From an uncultured Clostridium sp. (GTDB lineage Bacteria > Bacillota > Clostridia > TANB77 > CAG-508), in the NCBI GenBank assembly GCA_900556695.1, contig USQA01000057.1:1-7381 (forward strand): a DNA stretch of 7,381 nucleotides, in the 5' to 3' direction. Of the stretch, positions 1-5,865 are shown in pieces (position 1 is the first letter of the stretch; each line of letters starts with the position of its first letter). The position numbers and the translations under genes were made by a program. The notes below the pieces were generated by a model. It did not search any database. It saw nothing but the letters and a program-made list of their open reading frames with translations, and was not told where the DNA came from.

Positions 1-190
1 TTTTATTATTAATTACTAAATTTATAGTTTTATTTTTATCAAAAACAATATAATTGTTAGCAATTAAACAAATTATTATAAATGCAACTATTCCTATTAC
101 TATATTAATAACCTTTTTTGCTTTTTTGTTTTTTCCTCTTTTTTCTTTTCTAGTACTTTTTTCGGTGTTTATTCTTCTTCCTTTTTCCAT
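1..190 (-). CDS. Membrane-anchored protein, N-terminal fragment (runs off left edge)
   Basis: Sixty-three codons are open on the minus strand from ATG at 188-190 to the window edge. A good ribosome binding site (AAAGGAGAG) lies about 5 bases upstream of the ATG. The first 26 residues are highly basic (many K and R). A single hydrophobic segment follows at about residues 27-43 (VINIVIGIVAFIIICLIA), and then an apparently extracytoplasmic stretch containing KTINLVINN. This is a type II membrane anchor with a positively charged cytoplasmic tail, not a cleaved signal peptide with an obvious AxA site. The short INLVINN strand resembles the opening of copper-amine-oxidase-like 'stalk' domains found in clostridial cell-envelope proteins, but that is a guess from a few residues. 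The function is unknown because the rest of the gene is outside the window. The gene lies downstream of the metal-resistance operon on the same strand, but a terminator and its own promoter separate them. Confidence 0.75.
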   Translation of the reverse strand, partial: MEKGRRINTEKSTRKEKRGKNKKAKKVINIVIGIVAFIIICLIANNYIVFDKNKTINLVINNK

Positions 191-220
191 TGTATCTCTC
201 CTTTTTATTTTTTCTTTACT

Positions 221-250
221 ACTATATCATAAAAGTTTATTTTCTGTCTA
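221..250 (-). promoter_or_regulatory. Candidate sigma-A-type promoter for the leftmost membrane-protein gene
   Basis: Read on the minus strand, a -35-like TAGACA (complement of 245-250, five of six consensus bases) is followed after 18 bases by a -10-like TATAGT (complement of 221-226, five of six). This places transcription start about 20-25 bases before the ribosome binding site of the gene starting at 190. It sits just downstream of the terminator of the preceding operon, where a new promoter would be needed. AT-rich DNA produces such matches by chance, so confidence is moderate. Confidence 0.45.
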
Positions 251-251
251 T

Positions 252-296
252 AAAATAAAAAAAATAAGAGTCTATATTTTTAACCAAACTCTTATT
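252..296 (-). terminator. Rho-independent terminator of the metal-resistance operon
   Basis: A 9-base perfect inverted repeat (AATAAGAGT at 263-271 and ACTCTTATT at 288-296) flanks a 16-base loop. Read on the minus strand, the hairpin is followed at once by an almost pure T run (complement of 252-262). It starts about 38 bases past the stop codon of the efflux ATPase. The stem is AT-rich, so it is not especially strong, but the T tract and position fit intrinsic termination. Confidence 0.7.
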
Positions 297-333
297 ATCT
301 TTTTAGACTGAATAGACTAAACTTTTGAACAAT

Positions 334-2412
334 TTATTTTAAAATTCTTAATGTATTAAATATTGTTATTAAAGTTGTACCTACATCTGCAAATACTGCT
401 TCCCACATATCTGCAATTCCGAATAAACTTAATAATAATACTAAAATTTTAACACCTATTGAGAATATTAAATTTTGTTTTATTATTTTATTTGTCTTTT
501 TTGATATATCTATTGCATCAACTATTTTTTGTAGTTCATCTGTCATAATAACAATATCAGATGCCTCAATAGCTGAACTTGATCCTATTCCTCCCATTGA
601 TATTCCTATGTCTGCTCTAGCTAAAACAGGGCTATCATTTATTCCATCACCTACATAAGCAACTTTTCTTTTATCTTTATTATTTGTTAATACTTTTTCT
701 AATTCATTATATTTATCTTGTGGTAACATCTCTGATTTTACTTCGTCGATTCCTACTTGTTTTGCTATTTTTAAAGCTACTTGTTTTTTATCTCCTGTTA
801 ACATTTTTGTTTTTATCTTGTTCTTTGAAAGTATTTGCATTGTTTGTTTTGCGTCTTTTTTTACTTCATCAGTTAATACTATATTTCCAGCAACTTTATC
901 ATCTACTTTAAGATATAGTGTTGTTCCTTCACTTTCTTTTAATTTTCCATCTAATCCTACAAAATTAGCATTTCCTATTTTTACTTCTTTTTCTTTGTAA
1001 TTGTATTTAATTCCCTTTCCTGAAATTTCTTCAAAGTTTAGAACTTCTGATGTGTCAATTTCTTTTTTTGCTTCTTTTACAATAGATTTTGCAATAGGAT
1101 GATTTGAAAAACTTTCTCCCATAACAAAGTATTCTAGTATTTTTTCTTTATCATATTCATCACTTAATGAATTTATTTGACTAACTACAAACTCTCCTGT
1201 TGTAATTGTTCCTGTTTTATCAAATATTATTTGACCTATGTCTTTTAATCCGTCTAAATAATCGCTACCTTTTATTAATATTCCTTTTTTAGATGCTTTT
1301 CCTATTCCACTAAAATAACTAAGTGGAACTGATATAGCAATTGAACATGGACATGATATTACTAAAAATATTAATGCTTTATAAATACTTTGACTATATG
1401 TTACATTTTTAAATAACATTGGCATAAATATTGCTACTAATACTGCCAAGCCAAGTACAATTGGTGTATATATTTTAGCAGCTTTTGAAACAAAAGTCTC
1501 TGTTTTTGCTTTTTTATCTGTTGCATTTTCTACTAGATTTAAAATTTGGCTAACTGTACTATTTTCATAAGTTTTTTCAACTTTTACTTCTAATAGTCCT
1601 TGAACATTAATTCCTCCAGATAAAACTTTTGAATTCTTTTCTACTTTTATTAAAGCACTTTCACCTGTTAATGCTGAATTATCAATTTCAGCTTCTCCAC
1701 TTATTACTTCTCCATCTAATGGTATCTTTTCACCTGTTTTTATTAAAATAATGTCACCTATTTTTACTTCTTCTGGAGTTACCTTGTTAACTTCTTCTCC
1801 ATTTTTTAAGTTGGCATATTCTGGTTTAATATCCATTAAATCTGAGATTGATTTTCTAGTTTTATTTACAGCTCTTGCTTCTAAAATCTTTCCAATTTCA
1901 TATAAAACAATAACCATTACACCTTCCATAGATTTACCTACTAAGCAAGCTCCTATAACAGATATTGTTATTAGTGTATTTTCATCTAATACTTTGTTTT
2001 TGAATACTTGAGTAAATGCTTTTTTAGCTGTTTTTGAAAGTAATATAATAAGTGAAATTATTGTTGTTATTATTACAAAATTACTAAAAATAGATACATA
2101 TGCTCCTAATACATAAATTATAACACCTATTATTAATCTGAATATATCTGAATTGTTACGTTCTGAGTTTTCTGTGATTTTTTCTTTTTCATCTATTACA
2201 TTTACTTCTGGTTCTAAACTATGTACTATTTGTGTTATTTCTTGTTTTACATTATCTTCTTTATCTGTTTGAAATGATAATTTTAAAGTTGAAAAATTAA
2301 CATTAACTTGTTCATATCCTTTTGTGTTTGCTATTTTGTCTTCTATCTTTTTTGCGCAATTTGCACAATCTAATCCTTCTAAAATATATTTATAACTCTT
2401 CAATATGTTCAC
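334..2412 (-). CDS. cadA: P1B-type heavy-metal efflux ATPase (Zn/Cd/Pb class, CadA/ZntA-like)
   Basis: A membrane pump that uses ATP to expel soft divalent metals. Domains in order: one N-terminal heavy-metal-associated domain (about residues 8-74) with the GLDCANC metal motif at 13-19; eight predicted membrane helices (around 90-106, 111-127, 145-158, 163-176, 312-333, 343-365, 648-665 and 670-690); actuator TGES at 249-252; the transmembrane CPC metal site at 354-356; phosphorylation motif DKTGT with D398; the P1B-specific HP pair at 438-439; TGDK at 539-542; and GDGINDS at 588-594. The N-x7-K pair (N647, K655) in the seventh helix and D676 in the DVGTT motif of the eighth are the signature of the P1B-2 (Zn/Cd/Pb) group rather than copper pumps. 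At about 692 residues it is a normal full-length pump. It follows and overlaps an ArsR-type regulator, forming a two-gene resistance operon. The coordinates use GTG at 2410-2412; TTG at 2401-2403 (689 residues) is better placed for the ribosome binding site. Which metal is the main physiological substrate cannot be read from the sequence. Confidence 0.93.
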   Translation of the reverse strand: MNILKSYKYILEGLDCANCAKKIEDKIANTKGYEQVNVNFSTLKLSFQTDKEDNVKQEITQIVHSLEPEVNVIDEKEKITENSERNNSDIFRLIIGVIIYVLGAYVSIFSNFVIITTIISLIILLSKTAKKAFTQVFKNKVLDENTLITISVIGACLVGKSMEGVMVIVLYEIGKILEARAVNKTRKSISDLMDIKPEYANLKNGEEVNKVTPEEVKIGDIILIKTGEKIPLDGEVISGEAEIDNSALTGESALIKVEKNSKVLSGGINVQGLLEVKVEKTYENSTVSQILNLVENATDKKAKTETFVSKAAKIYTPIVLGLAVLVAIFMPMLFKNVTYSQSIYKALIFLVISCPCSIAISVPLSYFSGIGKASKKGILIKGSDYLDGLKDIGQIIFDKTGTITTGEFVVSQINSLSDEYDKEKILEYFVMGESFSNHPIAKSIVKEAKKEIDTSEVLNFEEISGKGIKYNYKEKEVKIGNANFVGLDGKLKESEGTTLYLKVDDKVAGNIVLTDEVKKDAKQTMQILSKNKIKTKMLTGDKKQVALKIAKQVGIDEVKSEMLPQDKYNELEKVLTNNKDKRKVAYVGDGINDSPVLARADIGISMGGIGSSSAIEASDIVIMTDELQKIVDAIDISKKTNKIIKQNLIFSIGVKILVLLLSLFGIADMWEAVFADVGTTLITIFNTLRILK

Positions 2413-2677
2413 GTCCCTTCTTTACAATTTCTATAATATGATCATCATCTAAACTATAATATACTTCTTTTCCTTCTTTTCTGAATTTTACTAGTTTAGA
2501 TTGTTTTAAAACTCTTAATTGATGCGAAATTGCTGATTGTGTTGTTCCTACTATTTTAGCAATATCACAAACGCAAAGTTCTTTTTCCATCAATGCATAT
2601 ATAATTTTCATTCTAGTAGAATCTGCAAATACCTTAAAAAATTCTGCTAAATCATAAATTAATTCATCTTTTGGCAT
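2390..2677 (-). CDS. ArsR/SmtB-family metal-sensing transcriptional repressor (CadC/CzrA-like)
   Basis: A 95-residue winged-helix dimeric repressor, typical in length for the family. Residues 9-32 form the first helices (FFKVFADSTRMKIIYAL). ELCVCD at 33-38 is the classic alpha-3 motif with C35 and C37. TTQSAISHQLRVLKQSKLV (45-63) is the recognition helix region, and the wing follows (KFRKEGKEVYYSL). The C-terminal helix carries D78-x-H80-x10-H91-x2-E94, the alpha-5 Zn site known from SmtB and CzrA. The N-terminal cysteines that complete the alpha-3N soft-metal site in staphylococcal CadC are absent. The start ATG at 2675-2677 has AGGGAG about 8 bases upstream. It is the first gene of the operon; its last 23 bases overlap the ATPase gene if that starts at GTG. 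By family knowledge it represses its own operon when metal-free and is released by Zn, Cd or Pb. The sensed metal is inferred from ligands and neighbour, not shown. Confidence 0.93.
   Translation of the reverse strand: MPKDELIYDLAEFFKVFADSTRMKIIYALMEKELCVCDIAKIVGTTQSAISHQLRVLKQSKLVKFRKEGKEVYYSLDDDHIIEIVKKGREHIEEL
2414..2420 (-). promoter_or_regulatory. Ribosome binding site inside the regulator gene, deciding the ATPase start
   Basis: On the minus strand GAAGGGA (complement of 2414-2420) is the only Shine-Dalgarno-like string near the ATPase start. It ends just 1 base before the in-frame GTG at 2410-2412, which is too close for efficient use. It ends 10 bases before the in-frame TTG at 2401-2403. 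This argues that translation may begin at TTG, shortening the pump by three residues. Either way the site lies within the regulator's last codons, so the two genes are probably translationally coupled. Confidence 0.5.
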
Positions 2678-2703
2678 AATATATCTCCCTTCATTTGTTT
2701 TTC

Positions 2704-2735
2704 ATATATAAACATATGAGTATATGTTCATATAT
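2704..2735. promoter_or_regulatory. Inverted-repeat operator for the ArsR/SmtB-type repressor
   Basis: Two 14-base arms, ATATATAAACATAT at 2704-2717 and ATATGTTCATATAT at 2722-2735, are complementary at 13 of 14 positions (mismatch 2710/2729) around a 4-base centre (GAGT). ArsR/SmtB-family operators are typically long, AT-rich imperfect inverted repeats of about this size at the promoter. The site lies between the -10 box and the regulator's start codon, covering the predicted transcription start near 2731. Bound repressor would block its own operon. A shorter repeat, ATATT-3-AATAT at 2732-2744, overlaps the -10 and could be part of an extended site. No protein other than the adjacent regulator is an obvious candidate binder. 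Confidence 0.75.
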
Positions 2736-2737
2736 TC

Positions 2738-2766
2738 ATAATATGTCTTATTTCTTTTTTTGTCAA
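2738..2766 (-). promoter_or_regulatory. Sigma-A-type promoter of the metal-resistance operon
   Basis: On the minus strand a perfect -35 TTGACA (complement of 2761-2766) and a -10 TATTAT (complement of 2738-2743, five of six) are separated by the optimal 17 bases. Transcription would start near 2731, inside the inverted-repeat operator, giving a leader of about 50 bases before the regulator's ATG. The strong consensus match and the operator placement support regulation by repression and derepression. Confidence 0.82.
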
Positions 2767-2885
2767 CATTTTTTAAATTATTTTTTATTTCATTTTTATT
2801 ACAATATTTTATTTCTATTTAATTGCAACTTATGTAACTTTTGTCGATTTTATTCATATACTGTATTAAAAGGAGGAAATAAAAA

Positions 2886-3239
2886 ATGTTTAGAAGAAAA
2901 TGTTATTGTATGAATAACAGTTATAATAACTCATGTGAATTGCAAAAAGATATTATAGAAGATAAATGTAATAATGTTGTTTCATATGCAGATCAATATG
3001 ATAGCTGTGATTGTGGTTTTGATGAAGAATATAGTGTTTTCCCTGAAAATCCAATGTTAGCACAAAGTTATGTACCTTTTCAATATATGGATAAAACTTT
3101 TAAACCTTGTGTTGGTTTAAAAATGGGTACTATATTCCCTGAATTAGTTAGCCCTTATGTTCCATGTCAAAGTATGGAAGAAATTAACTATATAAGAAAA
3201 ACTAATGAAATTGGAAAGGGGTGCAATAAATGTCAATAA
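2886..3239 (+). CDS. cotJA: Spore coat-associated protein CotJA with cysteine-rich N-terminal extension
   Basis: First gene of a three-gene spore coat operon. The CotJA core is at about residues 53-101: PENPMLAQSYVPFQ, then a GLKMGTIFPELVSPYVPC stretch matching the family pattern of an AxxYVPxQ segment followed by GTxFPxLxxPY. The protein has 117 residues against about 80 for Bacillus CotJA. The extra length is mainly a hydrophilic N-terminus with C6, C8, C17, C28, C41 and C43, plus a C-x2-C pair at C113 and C116 at the very end; there are ten cysteines in total. ATG at 2886 is chosen because AGGAGG at 2871-2876 stands 9 bases before it; ATG at 2910 has no such site. No signal peptide or membrane segment is visible, as expected for a protein made in the mother cell and deposited on the forespore. 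The stop overlaps the start of cotJB by 10 bases. Its exact biochemical role in the coat is not known. Confidence 0.88.
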   Translation: MFRRKCYCMNNSYNNSCELQKDIIEDKCNNVVSYADQYDSCDCGFDEEYSVFPENPMLAQSYVPFQYMDKTFKPCVGLKMGTIFPELVSPYVPCQSMEEINYIRKTNEIGKGCNKCQ

Positions 3240-3592
3240 ACGAAGATAGAAACTGTGGCTGTAATAATACAGAAAATGCTGTATCAGCTAACAATATGAA
3301 TATAAATTACAGTTGTGAATGTCAAAAAGAAAGAACTGTTGATTGTGAAGAAAGAAGAGAAATGATGCAAGAAATCAGATGTTGTGAATTTGCAATAACT
3401 GAACTTGCTTTATATTTAGATACTCATCCAGATGATGAAAAAGCTCTTTGTTTACACAGAAAATATTGTAAACAAGCAAAAGATTTAAAAGACAAATATC
3501 AAAAAGTTTATGGACCTCTTACCATTAATTACCCTTGTAACAAGTGGAGATGGTTGGAAGAACCATGGCCTTGGGAAAGGGGGAATTTTTAA
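3230..3592 (+). CDS. cotJB: Spore coat protein CotJB with cysteine-rich N-terminal extension
   Basis: Second gene of the coat operon, 120 residues. The CotJB core spans about residues 42-118: a helical REMMQEIRCCEFAITEL stretch, LYLDTHPDDEKAL at 61-73, a second helix, and the family's YGPL (94-97) and W-rich PWPWE (112-116) ending. The roughly 40 residues before the core are polar and cysteine-rich (C9, C11, C29, C31, C39); with C51, C52, C74, C80 and C103 there are ten cysteines. The segment MNINYSCECQKERTVDC (23-39) resembles a segment of the CotJA N-terminus. ATG at 3230-3232 has AAAGGGG 8 bases upstream, within the end of cotJA, so the two are likely translationally coupled. Its stop at 3590-3592 abuts the cotJC start directly, and the codons for its final ERG also supply the cotJC ribosome binding site (AAAGGGGG at 3576-3583). 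Its role is structural or assembly-related in the spore coat, by family membership. Confidence 0.92.
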   Translation: MSINEDRNCGCNNTENAVSANNMNINYSCECQKERTVDCEERREMMQEIRCCEFAITELALYLDTHPDDEKALCLHRKYCKQAKDLKDKYQKVYGPLTINYPCNKWRWLEEPWPWERGNF

Positions 3593-4198
3593 ATGTGGAC
3601 TTATAATAAAACATTACAATATCCAATTAATATAAAATGTACTGATCCTCGTTTAGCAAAAGTAATTATTTCTCAATATGGTGGACCAGATGGAGAACTT
3701 GCTGCTTCTTTAAGATATTTATCTCAAAGATTTGGTATGCCTGACCAAAAAGCAAAAGCTATTTTAAATGATATTGGTACAGAAGAATTAGCTCACTTAG
3801 AAATGGTTGGTACAATTGTACATCAGTTAACTGATGGAGCTTCAATTGAAGAAATTGAAAAAGCAGGCTTAGCACCATATTACACAGATCATGGTGTAGA
3901 TGTATATCCTTCTTCTGCTGCAGGAGTTCCTTTTACAGCGGCATATATAGCGTGCAAAGGTGATCCTATAGCAAATTTACAAGAAGATTTAGCAGCAGAA
4001 CAAAAAGCTAGAGCAACTTATGAAAAATTAATAGATTTATGTCGTGATAACCCAGAAGTTTTAGACCCATTAAGATATTTAAGAGAAAGAGAAGTTGTTC
4101 ACTTCCAAAGATTTGGTGAAGCTTTAAGAGGAGTTCAAGATAAATTGGCAGAAAGAAAATTCTATATGAATGATATGAATAATTGTAATAATAACTAA
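3593..4198 (+). CDS. cotJC: Spore coat protein CotJC, manganese-catalase family
   Basis: Last gene of the coat operon, 201 residues, slightly longer than Bacillus CotJC because of an asparagine-rich tail (NDMNNCNNN). It is a ferritin-like four-helix dimanganese protein of the Mn-catalase family. The expected metal ligands are all visible: E35 in GELAASLRYLSQ, E65-x2-H68 in TEELAHLEM, E136 in AAEQKARATYEKL, and E167-x2-H170 in REREVVHFQRF. A working dimetal centre that breaks down hydrogen peroxide is therefore plausible, although peroxide activity is inferred and not shown. The start ATG directly follows the cotJB stop and has a strong AAAGGGGG site 9 bases upstream. A hairpin terminator follows the stop immediately. 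In Bacillus the three CotJ proteins depend on one another for coat assembly and the operon is mother-cell specific; the same is likely here. Confidence 0.95.
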   Translation: MWTYNKTLQYPINIKCTDPRLAKVIISQYGGPDGELAASLRYLSQRFGMPDQKAKAILNDIGTEELAHLEMVGTIVHQLTDGASIEEIEKAGLAPYYTDHGVDVYPSSAAGVPFTAAYIACKGDPIANLQEDLAAEQKARATYEKLIDLCRDNPEVLDPLRYLREREVVHFQRFGEALRGVQDKLAERKFYMNDMNNCNNN

Positions 4199-4227
4199 AA
4201 AGAGGGAGGACTTTCCCTCCTTCTTTT
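4198..4227. terminator. Bidirectional hairpin terminator between cotJC and fabI
   Basis: A 12-base-pair stem pairs 4198-4209 (AAAAGAGGGAGG) with 4216-4227 (CCTCCTTCTTTT), with one G-T wobble (4204/4221) and a 6-base loop (ACTTTC). The GC-rich upper stem and the A/T-rich flanks give a T tract in both directions. It starts at the last base of the cotJC stop codon and ends 5 bases before the fabI stop on the other strand. It can therefore stop both converging operons. Confidence 0.85.
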
Positions 4228-4232
4228 AATTT

Positions 4233-5006
4233 CTAAACTCCCATTATATTATATCCATTATCTGCATATATTACTTGTCCTGTTATACATTCAGACATTT
4301 GGCTTAATAAAAAAGTTGCTACATTTCCCACTTGTGTTGTTGTTACATTTTGATGTAATGGCGCTTTTTCTTCAACAATCTTTAGAATAGAAGAAAAATC
4401 TTTTATTCCTTTTGCAGATAAAGTTTTTATTGGGCCTGCTGAAATTGCATTTACTCTTTTTCCTTCTTTTCCTAGATTCTCTGCTAAATATCTTACGCTT
4501 GATTCTAATGCAGCTTTCGCCACTCCCATAACATTATATCCTTCTAAAACTTTTGCAGAGCCATAATATGTTAATGTTACTAAACTTGCATTTTCATTTA
4601 ATAAATCTATTTCTTTAGCAACTCTTGCAGCTAATACAAATGAATATGCACTTACATCTATTGCATGTGAATATCCTTCTTTACCTGTATTTATAAAATC
4701 ATTGTGTAAATCTTCAGTATTAGCATGTGCTATTGCATGAACTAATCCGTCTATTTTTCCGTTTTCTTCTTTTATTTTATTAAATGTTTCTCTTACTAAT
4801 TCATCTTCAGATGCTCCATTTAGTACATATGCTTTGCTTCCTTTAAATTCAGATATTAGTTCTTCTATTCTATTTTTATTTTCTTCATTCATATATGTAA
4901 ATATTAGCTTTGCTCCATTTTTATATGCAGATTTAGCAATCCCATATGCTATACTCCATTTATTTCTTATTCCCATTATTAATATTTTTTTGTTTTCTAA
5001 TAACAT
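4233..5006 (-). CDS. fabI: Enoyl-[acyl-carrier-protein] reductase FabI
   Basis: Catalyses the NAD(P)H-dependent reduction of trans-2-enoyl-ACP to acyl-ACP, the final step of each fatty-acid elongation cycle, in the cytoplasm. It is a short-chain dehydrogenase fold of 257 residues, the usual length. The cofactor loop GIRNKWSIAYGIA (12-24) is the divergent FabI form of the glycine motif. The catalytic residues fit FabI: Y147 in TYYGSAK, and Y157-x6-K164 in GYNVMGVAK. SAGPIKTLSAKGI (189-201) is the substrate-loop signature. The region after the second strand (TYMNEENKN) lacks the RKE triplet of the NADPH-preferring staphylococcal enzyme, suggesting NADH use; this is inference. ATG at 5004-5006 has AAGGAGG 6 bases upstream, overlapping the accA stop. 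It is the last gene of the operon, 11 bases after accA. The family is the target of triclosan-type inhibitors. Confidence 0.95.
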   Translation of the reverse strand: MLLENKKILIMGIRNKWSIAYGIAKSAYKNGAKLIFTYMNEENKNRIEELISEFKGSKAYVLNGASEDELVRETFNKIKEENGKIDGLVHAIAHANTEDLHNDFINTGKEGYSHAIDVSAYSFVLAARVAKEIDLLNENASLVTLTYYGSAKVLEGYNVMGVAKAALESSVRYLAENLGKEGKRVNAISAGPIKTLSAKGIKDFSSILKIVEEKAPLHQNVTTTQVGNVATFLLSQMSECITGQVIYADNGYNIMGV

Positions 5007-5017
5007 TCTTTTCCTCC

Positions 5018-5833
5018 TTAAATTTCCATAAAATTATTGATACTTCTAAATTTTTCATATCTCTTTTGTACTATTTCTTGTTTTGAATATTTTATCATTT
5101 TATTTGTTTCTTTTTCGATTTCTTTTTTTATATTTTTTGATATTTTTATGAATTTTTCTTCATCTATTTCTAACGGTTCTTCAATAATTTTATCTATTAT
5201 TTTCATTTCATATAAATCTTTTGATGTTAACTTCATTTTTTCTGCAGCTTCTTTGTATCTACTAGGGTCTTTCCATAAAATGCTGCTATAGCCTTCTGGT
5301 GATAAAATTGAATAAATTGCATTTTCAAGCATAAATACTTTGTTTGCAATTCCAATTGCTAATGCTCCTCCTGATGAACCTTCTCCTATTACTACAGATA
5401 TTATTGGAACTTTTAATTTTGCCATTTCAAACATCGATTTTGCTATAGCCTCTCCTTGCCCTCTTTCTTCTGCTTCTATTCCTGGATATGCTCCTTTAGT
5501 ATCTATAAAAGTTATTACTGGTCTGTTGAATTTTTCTGCTTGTTTCATAAATCTTATTGCTTTTCTGTAACTTTCTGGATTAGGCATTCCAAAGTTTCTT
5601 TCTATATTTTCTTTTGTATTTCTGCCTTTTTGTTCTGCAATTATTGTAAAACATTGTTCGCCTATTTTTGCCAATCCACAAATAATAGCTTTATCATCTT
5701 TAAAATTTCGGTCACCATGGAGTTCTATAAATTCGTCAAATATTTTTTCTATATAATCTATTGCTGTTTTTCTTCTGGGATTTCTTGCAATCTCAACTTT
5801 TTCCCATGCTGAAATTTGACTGCTATTTTTCAT
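5018..5833 (-). CDS. accA: Acetyl-CoA carboxylase carboxyltransferase subunit alpha
   Basis: With AccD it forms the A2D2 carboxyltransferase that moves the carboxyl group from carboxybiotin to acetyl-CoA, giving malonyl-CoA. The protein has 271 residues, the shorter Gram-positive form compared with about 319 in E. coli. Visible motifs are AWEKVEIARNPRRKTAIDYI near the start, the FIELHGDRNFKDDKAI segment (35-50), FIDTKGAYPGIEAEERGQGE (109-128), the oxyanion-type GEGSSGGALAIG (150-161), and LSPEGYSSILWKD (177-189). The last 50 residues are a lysine/glutamate-rich helical tail. ATG at 5831-5833 has a textbook AAAGGAGGT site 7 bases upstream. It lies 32 bases after accD and 11 bases before fabI, so it sits in the same transcript. 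No key residue appears to be missing. Confidence 0.96.
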   Translation of the reverse strand: MKNSSQISAWEKVEIARNPRRKTAIDYIEKIFDEFIELHGDRNFKDDKAIICGLAKIGEQCFTIIAEQKGRNTKENIERNFGMPNPESYRKAIRFMKQAEKFNRPVITFIDTKGAYPGIEAEERGQGEAIAKSMFEMAKLKVPIISVVIGEGSSGGALAIGIANKVFMLENAIYSILSPEGYSSILWKDPSRYKEAAEKMKLTSKDLYEMKIIDKIIEEPLEIDEEKFIKISKNIKKEIEKETNKMIKYSKQEIVQKRYEKFRSINNFMEI

Positions 5834-5865
5834 TAGGATTACCTCCTTTTTTACAATAATTAATC

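Noticed and set aside
54..311. 85-residue plus-strand hydrophobic reading frame
   Set aside because: It has no ribosome binding site, lies antisense to the membrane-protein gene start, its promoter and the terminator, and its hydrophobicity results from T-rich sequence.
304..321. Short direct repeat (TAGACT...TAGACT) near the ATPase 3' end
   Set aside because: Two 6-base copies in AT-rich DNA, with no further copies or associated element; likely chance.
1751..2011. Plus-strand frame antisense to the efflux ATPase
   Set aside because: It is a shadow of a conserved coding region, with no ribosome binding site or recognisable domain. The same holds for plus-strand frames at 684-911, 818-1000, 4834-5031, 5037-5291, 5340-5570, 5456-5812, 6029-6430, 6661-6918 and 6952-7182.
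2836..2863. Sporulation sigma-factor promoter for cotJ (AC, then CATA-x3-T)
   Set aside because: The match is incomplete (the final A of the sigma-K-type -10 is missing and the sigma-E-type -35 is absent) and such strings are common in AT-rich DNA, so it is mentioned only as a possibility and not annotated.
2695..2913. 72-residue plus-strand frame ending inside cotJA
   Set aside because: It covers the operator and promoter of the metal operon, has no ribosome binding site, is full of F, Y and C from T-rich DNA, and overlaps the well-supported cotJA start out of frame.
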